Assembly: GCA_020851735.1 (NCBI GenBank)
Contig: JADZCD010000033.1
Location: 41,237-105,236 of the forward strand
DNA: 64,000 bases
Direction: 5' to 3'
Source: Phycisphaeraceae bacterium
Lineage (GTDB): Bacteria; Planctomycetota; Phycisphaerae; Phycisphaerales; Phycisphaeraceae
Shown here: positions 50,278 through 59,538 of the stretch, piece by piece
Layout of the letters: each line of letters opens with the position of its first letter
How positions within the stretch are numbered: position 1 is the stretch's first letter
Position numbers and translations under genes: made by a program
The notes under the pieces: model-generated
Database searches by the model: none
What the model was told of the DNA's origin: nothing
What the model saw: only the letters and a program-made list of their open reading frames with translations

Positions 50278-51693
50278 TTATTTTCTGGCTTCAGACTGCA
50301 ACTTGGCGGCCAATTTCGGATCGCCGATGTGCAGGCTCTGGTAGGCGGCTTTGCTGGTCTTAAACGGCGCGCCGCCTTTGGACCAATCGCCCTGCGTCAG
50401 CATCGGATTGGTGGTGCGGCGGGCTTTTTCACGCTGCGCGATGTATTGGTCCATGCGCTTGCGCAGCGCGGCGACGACGGCCGGCTCCCGGTCGGCCAGG
50501 TTGTTCAGCTCCAAGGGGTCTTCGATGAGGTTGTAGAGTTCCACGGGCGGTTTGTAGTGGAAGTCGGGTTCCAGGGCGACGATGAGCTTCCATTGCGGTG
50601 TTCGCCAGCCGTGCTTGCGCATCCAGGTGCACTCGGTGATGTAGAATTCACTGCCGAAACTGACCTCGGGGCCGAAGACCAGGCGGGTGAGAGTTTGCCC
50701 GTCGATCTGTTTGTTCGTCGCAGCGTCGAGTTTCAAGTCCGCCAGCTCCACTAGCGTGGGCAACAGGTCCTTGTGCTGGTTGTAGCCGGCCACACGAATG
50801 CCGACGGGCAACTTCTTGGGGTAGCGGATCAGCAACGGCACGACCAGCGTCGGATCGTAAAGCCCGTGGTGATCGAACCAGCAGTCATGCTCGTCGAGCG
50901 TTTCGCCGTGATCGCCGTTAAGCACCACGATGGTGTCATCCAGCACGCCCAGGGTGTCCAGAGCCGTGAAGATGCTCTGGATGCAGGCGTCCATGTACGC
51001 CACGGCCCCGTCGTATTGGGCGTTGATGTACTGGATGTCCGTGCAGCCGGGCGGGAACCAGGTGCGAAAGTAGTCGGCGAAAGGTTTAAAAGCGTAAAGC
51101 GTATCCAGCGATTTGTTTTTCGGATCGCGCTCGTTGCCGTGATAGAACATCCGTTCATAGGGTGCGGGCGGAAGATAGGGCGAGTGTGGGTCCATGTGGC
51201 GGAGCATGACGAACCAGGGCTTCTTTTGCCTGCAGAGGCGCTGCAATTGGGGAATGGCGACTTTGTTCAGTTCCTCGGCCTTGGGGCTGCGCCCTTGGTC
51301 CCAGCTTCCCCAGCCGGGATAGTCCAGGTATTGATCGAACCCGCGGGAGGCGGGGTTGCCGGTGAAACCCACGCAGGTGGTCAGGTAGCCGTTGGCCCGG
51401 GCGATTTCCGGCAAGGTCTTAACCTTGGGTGTCAGCCCGCCCTTGTGGCGGAGGGCGACGACCTGGTTGGTAAAGCAATCGGCCCCGGTAAGCATGCTCG
51501 CGTAAGCGCTGGTGGTGGGAATGTGAGTGCTGAAGGTGTTTTCAAAGACGGTGGCCTCCTCCGCGAAGCGATCGATGTGCGGCGTCGTGTTGCGGGGGTA
51601 GCCGTAGAGACTCATGTGATCGCGGCGGAGTGAGTCGATGGCGATGAGAAGAATATTGGGCTTACGGCTGGAAGTGGATTGGCGTGTGGCCAT
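50278..51693 (-). CDS. Sulfatase-like alkaline phosphatase superfamily protein without the formylglycine site
   Basis: A 471-residue alkaline phosphatase-superfamily protein resembling sulfatases: NILLIAIDSLRRDHMSLYG with the metal Asp, HIDRFAEEATVFENTF, HMDPHSPYLPP, VVLNGDHGETLDEHDCWFDHHG and VPLLIRYPKKLPVG. In active sulfatases the nucleophile lies in CxPxR or SxPxR; here the equivalent is TTSAYASMLTG, with no Cys, Pro or Arg, and Thr in place of the Cys. It is thus either a Thr-dependent phosphotransferase/hydrolase, as in LtaS-type members, or inactive as a sulfatase. No clear signal peptide is present. Confidence 0.85.
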   Translation of the reverse strand: MATRQSTSSRKPNILLIAIDSLRRDHMSLYGYPRNTTPHIDRFAEEATVFENTFSTHIPTTSAYASMLTGADCFTNQVVALRHKGGLTPKVKTLPEIARANGYLTTCVGFTGNPASRGFDQYLDYPGWGSWDQGRSPKAEELNKVAIPQLQRLCRQKKPWFVMLRHMDPHSPYLPPAPYERMFYHGNERDPKNKSLDTLYAFKPFADYFRTWFPPGCTDIQYINAQYDGAVAYMDACIQSIFTALDTLGVLDDTIVVLNGDHGETLDEHDCWFDHHGLYDPTLVVPLLIRYPKKLPVGIRVAGYNQHKDLLPTLVELADLKLDAATNKQIDGQTLTRLVFGPEVSFGSEFYITECTWMRKHGWRTPQWKLIVALEPDFHYKPPVELYNLIEDPLELNNLADREPAVVAALRKRMDQYIAQREKARRTTNPMLTQGDWSKGGAPFKTSKAAYQSLHIGDPKLAAKLQSEARK

Positions 51694-51762
51694 GGGAACG
51701 TCCTAGCTGCTGTTAAATGTCTTAAGAAGAGGAGTCAGGAACCATGACGGCAGGAAGCGGCG

Positions 51763-52560
51763 TCACCTTGCCCCGCAAGCCTGCAGGCAGGCCTGCATGT
51801 GCCCGCGGGATTCGGCGGCGATCATCACGCAGAAGGGCAGTTCATATTCCTTGGCGCCGATGACCTCCAGGTCCAGGGGGCCTTGGTACTTGTTCTCATG
51901 TAAGACGCGAATGTAACCCAAAAGGTCGATGTCGCCGCGCCCGTTGCTCTGCATCTCCGGCTTGCCGGGGTTCTGCTGGCGACCCTTGCAGTCGCGGATG
52001 TGCACGTGTTTGACGCGATGGACGACCGCCCGCAGCGCGTCCACGGGGTTTTCGCCCGCGCGGTGGATGTGGCTGGGGTCCATGTCCAGTCCGAAGGAGG
52101 GGTGATTGACGGCCTTTAGAACTTCAAGCGTAGTGGGGGTGTTGTGGACGGCCGCGCCGACGTGGGCTTTGACGCACAAGGTGACGCCGTATTTGCCAGC
52201 CATGTCGGCCAGCTTGCCCAGCGAGTCGATGCTTTGACGCAGGGTGGCGTCATCGTTGCTTTTGCCGCCGGGCCCGCAGTTGACGATGGGGCAGTTGATC
52301 GCGGCTGCGGCCTGCATGACGGCTTCCATTTTCTGAGGGTCCTGGGACGGGTGCTCTATCGCCAGGATGGGCAGATTGTGAGCCTGCGAATGTTGCTTGA
52401 TGACGGGCGCCAGTTCACGCCAACGGTCCACCACCAGATGCTGGCTCATGCTGTCGATCGCGGAAATCTCAATGCCGTCATACCCGCAGGCGGCGATGTA
52501 CTTAAAGGCGGTGGCCATGTCGTATCCGCCGAAGAGAACTGAATTGACGCCGAGTTTCAT
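51763..52560 (-). CDS. Sugar phosphate isomerase/epimerase-like TIM-barrel protein
   Basis: A 265-residue AP-endonuclease-2-like TIM barrel. It has KLGVNSVLFGGYDMATAFKY, YDGIEISAID, NLPILAIEH, the GPGGKSNDDATL segment, SFGLDMDPSHIHRAGENP, HVHIRDCKGRQQNPGKP and DLEVIGAKE, giving the usual Glu, His and Asp metal ligands. Such proteins isomerise or epimerise sugars or inositols. It sits between the sulfatase-like and Gfo/Idh/MocA genes and probably acts in the same pathway. The function is by fold only. Confidence 0.82.
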   Translation of the reverse strand: MKLGVNSVLFGGYDMATAFKYIAACGYDGIEISAIDSMSQHLVVDRWRELAPVIKQHSQAHNLPILAIEHPSQDPQKMEAVMQAAAAINCPIVNCGPGGKSNDDATLRQSIDSLGKLADMAGKYGVTLCVKAHVGAAVHNTPTTLEVLKAVNHPSFGLDMDPSHIHRAGENPVDALRAVVHRVKHVHIRDCKGRQQNPGKPEMQSNGRGDIDLLGYIRVLHENKYQGPLDLEVIGAKEYELPFCVMIAAESRGHMQACLQACGAR

Positions 52561-52686
52561 GGTGCAAATCCTTAATAAGCCGCAGATAAACGCAGATGAA
52601 CACCGTCCAAGACATCGAGGCCATGATTTTAAGGAAAGGATTTCTGTTTAGGGTTCTAACTCGCGTCCATCCGCAGCCATTGTTGT

Positions 52687-53673
52687 TTACAGGCTGACCA
52701 CCGTGCCCCTGTCCCAACTTTCGATTGCGGCTTCGATGACCAACTGGGCTTTGAGCGCATCTTCCGCCTTGGCATCGACTTTCTGGGGTGGCGTTTTCTT
52801 TAGGAGGTCGTCAATCCAGGCGTTGATGCGCGATTGGAATGTGTCGGCGAATCCTCCCATGCCGCCGAGGTGTTTGTAGATTTCCACTTCCTTGGAGAAA
52901 CGCGGGTAGAACTCCAACGCCTCGGCTGCCTCGCGGATCACCAAGCGTGCGTCCGATCCGACGACCTCGCAGGTTTCCAGCCCGTAGCTTCCGCCGGCGT
53001 CGTAGCTGCCGGTTAAGTGTCCGACGATGCCATTGGCAAATTGCATGTTCACCTGCACGTTGGACCAGATCTTGCGCCCTTTGCCCTTCTTAAAGAAGGC
53101 CTGCACTTTGGCCACGTCGCCGCAGAAGTAGCGCATCACGTCGATGGAGTGCGGGTGCAGGGCTCGCATGTGGAAGTGCTCAGCCGACTCGTTGGGGTTG
53201 TTGATCCACATGGTCATATTGATGATGTTCAGTTCGCCCAAGCGGCCCTGCGTTACCCATTCCTTGGCTTTGATGGCGGCGGGGGTAAAGCGATGATTGA
53301 GGTCGATGGCGTAGGGAAGATTCTTCTTGTTGGCCAGGGCGACCATCTGGCGGGCTTTGTCGATTTCGTTAGAGATGGGTTTCTCGCCCAGCACGGGGAT
53401 GCCGGCCTCAAGCAATTCCATGGTGGGTTGATAGTGATCCCCGCCGTTCTCCTTGCCGGCCGTGCACATCGAGGCGGCGTCGATCTTGACGCCACCGCGC
53501 AGCATGTCCGGCAAGCTGTAGAAGGCTTGGCAGGAAAACTTGGCGGCGGCTTTGTCAGCCCTTTCCTTAATCAGGTCGCAGACGGCGACGATTTTGACGT
53601 TCTTATTCCGGGTGTAGCAGTCGCCGTGGTTGTTGCCGATCCCGCCCAATCCCACAATGGCGATGTTGAGCAT
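52687..53673 (-). CDS. Gfo/Idh/MocA-family sugar dehydrogenase
   Basis: A 328-residue NAD(P)-dependent oxidoreductase: MLNIAIVGLGGIGNNHGDCY, IVAVCDLIKERADKAAA, AASMCTAGKENGGDHY, GIPVLGEKPISNEIDKARQ with the catalytic EKP lysine, and HPHSIDVMRYFCGDVAK. It is closely related to the paralogue at 48449 (shared RALHPH and DVMRYFCGDV segments). It is the first gene of the minus-strand cluster. The 387-base gap before the giant gene at 54061 is non-coding, and I found no other gene in it. Confidence 0.9.
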   Translation of the reverse strand: MLNIAIVGLGGIGNNHGDCYTRNKNVKIVAVCDLIKERADKAAAKFSCQAFYSLPDMLRGGVKIDAASMCTAGKENGGDHYQPTMELLEAGIPVLGEKPISNEIDKARQMVALANKKNLPYAIDLNHRFTPAAIKAKEWVTQGRLGELNIINMTMWINNPNESAEHFHMRALHPHSIDVMRYFCGDVAKVQAFFKKGKGRKIWSNVQVNMQFANGIVGHLTGSYDAGGSYGLETCEVVGSDARLVIREAAEALEFYPRFSKEVEIYKHLGGMGGFADTFQSRINAWIDDLLKKTPPQKVDAKAEDALKAQLVIEAAIESWDRGTVVSL

Positions 53674-53977
53674 GGTTTCCTCGCGTGGTTGGCAGTGGTA
53701 GTGGAGTTGAGCGGGTCACGTTACCTATCCCCCCAAGCTATCGCAAATCATTTTGCTGTCCTGATCGTCAGGGTCCGCCCGGCAACCGACGAAGGCTGGG
53801 AAGGAAATGTCTTCCTGCGGGGGGTTCTCTCTTGTCCAAGGGCTGAAAATCACCCTGGGTACGCCAGAACACCATTATCTTGCCTGGATTAACAGCGCAC
53901 GGCGATTCGAATAGCCATAATGTTGACTTACGAGCGCCATCGTAAATTAAGATCCATCAGCCTGATACCAAAACTCA

Positions 53978-54005
53978 TTGACTCTTAGGCACTTGGTGGT
54001 ATTTT
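53978..54005 (+). promoter_or_regulatory. Candidate promoter for the giant surface-protein gene
   Basis: TTGACT and TATTTT are 16 bases apart, 55 bases ahead of the TTG start. The rest of the divergent gap (53674-54060) shows nothing else that I can name. Confidence 0.45.
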
Positions 54006-54060
54006 TTATGGTTGTTCCTCCCTCCTTGACTTAACTCCCTTGTCGTTTTCAGGTGCGTGA

Positions 54061-57000
54061 TTGGCTAAAAAGGTTGTATCTCAGAGCCCTTGCGCTAAGA
54101 TCAAACTTTACGCCGATGGTCTACAGGCTGTCGTCTGGTGTTTGATTGTTCTGGGTGCTTGTTTTACGACGCATGCCGCCAGCGCCACGGTGTTCTACAA
54201 CGTGACCGACCTGGGCAGTTTCGGAACCGGCTTGTCCGCCACCGTGACAACCTTGAACGATCAGGGGCGCGTGGCTGGCTATGCGGAGCTAAGCGGCGGT
54301 TCTCTACGTGCATTTCGCACGTTGCCTAATTCTCCGATTACACCGCAGTCCGAACATTTAGGAACCCTCGGCGGGAATTGGAGTCAGGCAGCGGGCATCA
54401 ATAGCTCAGGGCAGGCCGTTGGTTCGTCCCAGCTTCAATCCTCCAACTCGTACCACGCTTTTTGCACAGCTGCGAATTCCACCATCAACATCGCCACGGA
54501 CGACCTGGGCACGCTCGGCGGAGCCAACAGCGAAGCCTATGGCGTTAACGACCTGGGTCAGGTGGTCGGGTCCGCCCAGAAAGTGTCGGGGCAATTTCAC
54601 GCGTTTCGCACCGCGGCCAACAGCGCCATTAATCCCGCCACGGACGATCTGGGCGTGCTGACGGGGCATGTCGGCAGCGTGGCTTACGCGCTCAATTCCG
54701 CCGGGCAGGCAGCCGGCTCGTCGTATTCAGCCGCCGGGGTATATCGAGCATTTCGCACCGCGGCCAATGCCGCGATCAATCCTGCCACCGATGACCTGGG
54801 CACGCTGGGCGGGAATTACAGCGAAGCTTTTGCGCTAAACGCCTCGGGGCGCGTGGTCGGTTCGTCGACGGATTCCGCCGGTAATCTGCGGGCCTTTCGC
54901 ACGGCGGCCAATGCCGCGATCAATCCCGCCACGGATAGTCTGGGCACGCTCGGTGGATCAGTCAGCGAAGCGTTGGGCATTAATGATCGGGGCGTGGCGG
55001 TCGGATATTCCACCACCACGGAGGATACTTATTCCCTGGCGATCATGCACAACGGCGTGGAATTGATCGATCTAAATTCACGCATTGATCCGCTGCTGGG
55101 CTGGACGTTGCTGCGCGCGGTGGACATCAACAATCGCGGGCAGATCATCGGGTGGGGGCTTTACAACAGTCAGGAGCGATCTTTCCTGCTGACGCCGATC
55201 CTGGTTCCCGGCGACTTCAACGGCGACGGGCGGGTGACGCTTTCGGACATTAATCCGTTTAAGCTTGCGCTGACCAATGAGGCCGCCTATCTGGCGGCCA
55301 ATCCCGATGTATACCTGTCGGTGGTGGATCCTAACGGCGACGGCCATATCACCTTGTCGGACATCAATCCGTTCCTGCAGTTGCTGGTCTCCGGCAGCCC
55401 TGCGATGGTCCCCGAGCCGTCGATAGGAGGGTTGATTCTGTCGGTCATCTCCCTGGGCTTGTTCCGTCCGTCGGCACGCTCCCGACGCGATTTTGCCTCC
55501 AAGCAGCTGAGCTCCACCTCCAGCCCTGACTTCCGTCTGGATAGGATCGAACCGCGGCTGCTGCTGTCCGGTGGCACCGGGCTGGATAGTTCCTCCACGG
55601 CTCCGCCGGCGGTGGCAGCGGTCTATGTGCTGGGGACGGCATGGTCCAGTGATTTTTACACCCGCTTGCTGGAACTGGACGCCAGAAACACCAAAGGCTT
55701 TGGCTTGACGGGAGGACCGGATCAACTGATCACCCTTCCCTGGGGGAACATCGATCGGCTGTCGATCACCTTCACCAAGGACGTGCAGATTCACCAGGAA
55801 GATCTCTCCCTGCGGGGCATTAATCTGCCCAATTACAGCGTGGCGTCGTTCTCCTACGATGTCGCCAGCAGTACCGCCACCTGGACGCTCAGCCAGCCGA
55901 TTGCCGCCGACAAGTTGATCATCGAACTCGACGCCGACTCGGCCGACCCCATCCATGATGTCCAAGGGCGACGGCTGGACGGAGAGTGGCAGAATCCTCA
56001 GACGCCCCTGGGGCCGGGCGACAGTTTTCCCTCCGGCGATGGCTCGGCCGGCGGGAATTTTCTGTTTCGCTTTAACGTCCTGCCGGCTGATGCCGACCGC
56101 AACGGTCAGGTTCAGTCCTTAGATTCGCTGCCGATTCGACGGTGGCTGGGCAATGCCCAACCGGCGGCTGCGGCGGTCTTCGCGGATCTGGATGCCGATG
56201 GTTTGGTGACGACGCTGGATCAATTGCAGCAGCGCAGTCAGTTGGCTGCCTCCTTGCCTCCTGGCGAGCCGCTGTCCGGCCCGGCGGTGACCCAGAGCCT
56301 GTTCTTTGACGATGCGGTTACAGGCGATCTGGACTACGACTTTTCCCGTGATGTGGAGTCGGTGGATCCGCTGGGAAATGCCGTGGCGGCCGATGACATC
56401 CGTTATGACCTGGCCCGTTACTTGCCTGATCTTTCGTCGTTGACGCCCGTACAACAGGTGTTGGGTGGAGTGACGCCCATGAATTCCGGCGTGGATGCCG
56501 ACGGCCAGACGCCGTTGACGGTCTACACCGATGAATCCGGCTGGCTGTTTATCATTCGCGGGGCGGTCACTTCCACGCCTGCTTTCAGCATCAACATCCG
56601 CAATACTTCCCACGGGGAAATCCGCGATCTACTCAAAACCAGCTACGGGGGATCGGGAAATCCGAATCTGGCTTACAGTCCCAAGGCCTTTGTGGTCGCG
56701 CATGGACTGCTACTAGCTATGTGCCAGCGCAGCGTCTGGGACGCCCAGCTCAACAGCTGGAAGAGCAACGGCACCGCCTTGGCGTATTCCTCCAACTATG
56801 GGGTCACCTGGGCCATTGCCGGCCAATACGATTGCGTGCCCGGGCAGTACGGCCGCGAGGGCGGAAATATCTGGTGCTTCAACACCTACTATCCGGGTAC
56901 CGAGAGCACCGCTCCCCCCCTGGAAATCTGGCTGCCCTACACCGACTACAACGCCAACAGCGGATCGCCCGGCGGCCAACTGTTCCTGGCTCGCGCCACG

Positions 57001-59538
57001 CGGGCTTCCGTCGGGGCCGCATGGGTGGTGCAGGCCCCGGTCAAGCTGCTGGAGGAGATTCAGCCTGATCTGCATTTCCACAGTGCCGGGGTAGTCACGG
57101 GGCCGGGCTATTTGCGTTTATTCCTGGCCAAGGGAGACAGCCTGACGGTCAACGAGATCAAGGAACTTCTTCTCTTGGATAGAGGTAAATGGAATCAATC
57201 TGATCAGTGGTTGGTTTTCGACAACGTTCATGGGCAGCCTGGTTCGGCCTATACCATCAACTTTGTGTCGCCCGTGGTCGGCCCCGAGCCCGGCACGCTG
57301 CTGGTGGTCAATGACGTGGACAGTGAGGAAATCACCCTCCTGCGTCCCAACACTGTTCCGGGCGGTCCAATCACCTTCGAGCACATCTTCGGCGAACAGG
57401 CTTCCAGTGATTACCAATCGGGGGCGGGTCACAACGCTAAGTACGAAGGCTTGTGGTTGACGCTGCCGCGCCCAGAGACGCGCAGCAACTATGTGGGCGT
57501 GTCCACCCTGCATGGCGGAGGACTGGCGGCCGAGCGCATCCTGTATTCTCCCCACGGAGATGATTTCGCCTACGTGGCGGCGTATAAACGCTATGGCGGC
57601 ACCAAGTCCATCGCCACGATCCACGGCCAGCAGATTCTCTTGACACCCACCAATGGCGATCAGCCGTATATTCGTTCCATGCCTGTGCCGGCGGCCGCGG
57701 ATCTGACGCGACCGGCTCTTATCGCCCAGGGCGGGCTTAGTCTGCTTCGCTCCGGGCCCTGGGTGGTCACCCGCGCTCCGGCCGCGGGCAACACGTTCAC
57801 ACTGCTGGCCCGCGACAGCCAGGGACGCTGGCTCCATCCGGACACGGGGCTGCCCCTTGATCCCCAACCCCCCTCCTTGGGGCCGGTCTACGCGGTGACG
57901 ATCAACAACGCCTCATCAGGTGATCTAGGCGTCTATCAATGGGTCGGTTCGGCAAGCGCGGGCACGTTTGATCGTATTCTGGTCCGTGCCCACGCCATGG
58001 CCGAAGGCAATCGTCTGACCAGGATTCTGTTTGAGTTTGGCAACGGTGGTACGATCTCCATGGATGCCGGAAGCACGAACGGTTGGACCACGGCAGTCGG
58101 CGTCGCTGCTGGGAAGGACGCTCGGGCTGATTTGCACCTGGTGGCGGCCGTGACTCCGGGTACGCGTATCTTCCTGGCCTTCGACCAGGTGCAGATCGAG
58201 TCGATGGGGGATATCACCGGGTATGCCTACCCCATGCCCACCCAGGCGGTCGCCACGGCCGATGAGCGGCTGAGCATCAACGGTTTTCAACTCGACCAGC
58301 AGTGGTCAGCCCAGGTCCGGTTGACCTTGCCTTCCGGATATTACGATTCACTTTCCTACCAGAGCTTCCCCTATTCGCCACTGGTCACGTTCTATCAGGA
58401 CGCCCTTAATTCGCTGACCATCTGGGCCGACTACGCCAACCATCACCTGGTCGGCAAGGTTACGGCGGACGGTCAGGCGTTGGCCGATCTGGTTTATTCC
58501 CGTGCTTTTGCCCTTAGCCCCACCAACGTGACCATCACCGACGCGGGCGACGGATACCGCTTAACGACCGCAAGCTGGTCGTTTGCCGGCTACACCTGGG
58601 CGGAAGGGGACAAGGTTTACCTGTCGGGAGGCGCCGGCATCGTGCCCGGCTGGTATCCGGTGATTCGCAAGGACAGCCATCGCAACATCACGATCGCCGC
58701 TACGCCGGGGATCACCGTCACCGACGACGCGGTCATCACGCAGCTCACCACCAGCTATATGGACTTCCGCTACCAGGATCAGATCGTGCTGGGCGTTGAA
58801 AAGCGCAGTCCGCAGACCCTGGTGTTGACCTCCTCGTTGACTGGCTATGAGACGTCCGTGACCTGGGACCATCTTTTCAATCGCCAGTTCCAGCCCGCGG
58901 AATTACGTTTTGCCAATGCCGATTGGTCGCGTATCGCCGCGGTGGGCGTGGCGGAAGTGACGGTCAACAGTCGTAATTATTTTGGCAGCGAACCTTTCGG
59001 CGGCGGAGGGACGCCGCTATCCCTGGGGACAACCGATTCCCTGGCGGAAACGGGTTCCGGCGGCGGGTTGTCGATCCCCTGGCCTCTGCCCAGCGGTATC
59101 TCGACGACGGGGGACGCGGTTTTGGAGACGATCGCGGCGCCATCTCCTGCGCCCGCCGTCTCGGCCGCTCAGGACCAACAATCTGTTCCGTTTGCCGAGG
59201 CAGCGTTCGCTGCCGGCCTGCAGTATCACCCCGGGATTTCCATGGTGGCTGATGGCGTTCAGGTTGATCGTCATGAGGACCTTCGGCCGGCCGGTGTCGG
59301 CAGTCCCGCGTGGGATTTACTCGATGGTCTGGCCGAGCAATCCGGGCCCAACCACTGGTGGGCGGATGCCCGTCCCCTCCGCTCGACGTTCGCCCCTGCG
59401 CAGGCGATGGATCTTCTCGATTCCGCCCAATCAGGACCGCTGCAGGAGACGCCCGGTCTGCGCAAGGGGGCCCATTCCGGGCGATCCTTGTTGACGCTTA
59501 AGGGCATGAGCCTGCTGGACATGTTCAACCGGACTTAA
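54061..59538 (+). CDS. Giant secreted protein: HAF repeats, dockerin-like repeats, internal PEP-CTERM, LEPR box and sialidase-like domain
   Basis: TTG start, 1825 residues. A signal peptide (to about residue 43, ending THAASA) leads to about six HAF repeats (residues 45-375; units like DDLGTLGG, AYGVNDLGQVVGSA and AFRTAAN). Two calcium-loop dockerin-type units follow (DFNGDGRVTLSDINPF, 385-400, and DPNGDGHITLSDINPF, 423-438). At 450-476 there is VPEPSIGGLILSVISLGLFR plus Arg residues, a PEP-CTERM sorting signal that normally ends a protein. RIEPRLLLSGGTG (495-507) then resembles the LEPR box usually found near a protein N terminus. Residues 677-725 are dockerin-like, and 840-1160 resemble a BNR/sialidase propeller. 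It looks like two genes joined in frame. Confidence 0.85.
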   Translation: MAKKVVSQSPCAKIKLYADGLQAVVWCLIVLGACFTTHAASATVFYNVTDLGSFGTGLSATVTTLNDQGRVAGYAELSGGSLRAFRTLPNSPITPQSEHLGTLGGNWSQAAGINSSGQAVGSSQLQSSNSYHAFCTAANSTINIATDDLGTLGGANSEAYGVNDLGQVVGSAQKVSGQFHAFRTAANSAINPATDDLGVLTGHVGSVAYALNSAGQAAGSSYSAAGVYRAFRTAANAAINPATDDLGTLGGNYSEAFALNASGRVVGSSTDSAGNLRAFRTAANAAINPATDSLGTLGGSVSEALGINDRGVAVGYSTTTEDTYSLAIMHNGVELIDLNSRIDPLLGWTLLRAVDINNRGQIIGWGLYNSQERSFLLTPILVPGDFNGDGRVTLSDINPFKLALTNEAAYLAANPDVYLSVVDPNGDGHITLSDINPFLQLLVSGSPAMVPEPSIGGLILSVISLGLFRPSARSRRDFASKQLSSTSSPDFRLDRIEPRLLLSGGTGLDSSSTAPPAVAAVYVLGTAWSSDFYTRLLELDARNTKGFGLTGGPDQLITLPWGNIDRLSITFTKDVQIHQEDLSLRGINLPNYSVASFSYDVASSTATWTLSQPIAADKLIIELDADSADPIHDVQGRRLDGEWQNPQTPLGPGDSFPSGDGSAGGNFLFRFNVLPADADRNGQVQSLDSLPIRRWLGNAQPAAAAVFADLDADGLVTTLDQLQQRSQLAASLPPGEPLSGPAVTQSLFFDDAVTGDLDYDFSRDVESVDPLGNAVAADDIRYDLARYLPDLSSLTPVQQVLGGVTPMNSGVDADGQTPLTVYTDESGWLFIIRGAVTSTPAFSINIRNTSHGEIRDLLKTSYGGSGNPNLAYSPKAFVVAHGLLLAMCQRSVWDAQLNSWKSNGTALAYSSNYGVTWAIAGQYDCVPGQYGREGGNIWCFNTYYPGTESTAPPLEIWLPYTDYNANSGSPGGQLFLARATRASVGAAWVVQAPVKLLEEIQPDLHFHSAGVVTGPGYLRLFLAKGDSLTVNEIKELLLLDRGKWNQSDQWLVFDNVHGQPGSAYTINFVSPVVGPEPGTLLVVNDVDSEEITLLRPNTVPGGPITFEHIFGEQASSDYQSGAGHNAKYEGLWLTLPRPETRSNYVGVSTLHGGGLAAERILYSPHGDDFAYVAAYKRYGGTKSIATIHGQQILLTPTNGDQPYIRSMPVPAAADLTRPALIAQGGLSLLRSGPWVVTRAPAAGNTFTLLARDSQGRWLHPDTGLPLDPQPPSLGPVYAVTINNASSGDLGVYQWVGSASAGTFDRILVRAHAMAEGNRLTRILFEFGNGGTISMDAGSTNGWTTAVGVAAGKDARADLHLVAAVTPGTRIFLAFDQVQIESMGDITGYAYPMPTQAVATADERLSINGFQLDQQWSAQVRLTLPSGYYDSLSYQSFPYSPLVTFYQDALNSLTIWADYANHHLVGKVTADGQALADLVYSRAFALSPTNVTITDAGDGYRLTTASWSFAGYTWAEGDKVYLSGGAGIVPGWYPVIRKDSHRNITIAATPGITVTDDAVITQLTTSYMDFRYQDQIVLGVEKRSPQTLVLTSSLTGYETSVTWDHLFNRQFQPAELRFANADWSRIAAVGVAEVTVNSRNYFGSEPFGGGGTPLSLGTTDSLAETGSGGGLSIPWPLPSGISTTGDAVLETIAAPSPAPAVSAAQDQQSVPFAEAAFAAGLQYHPGISMVADGVQVDRHEDLRPAGVGSPAWDLLDGLAEQSGPNHWWADARPLRSTFAPAQAMDLLDSAQSGPLQETPGLRKGAHSGRSLLTLKGMSLLDMFNRT

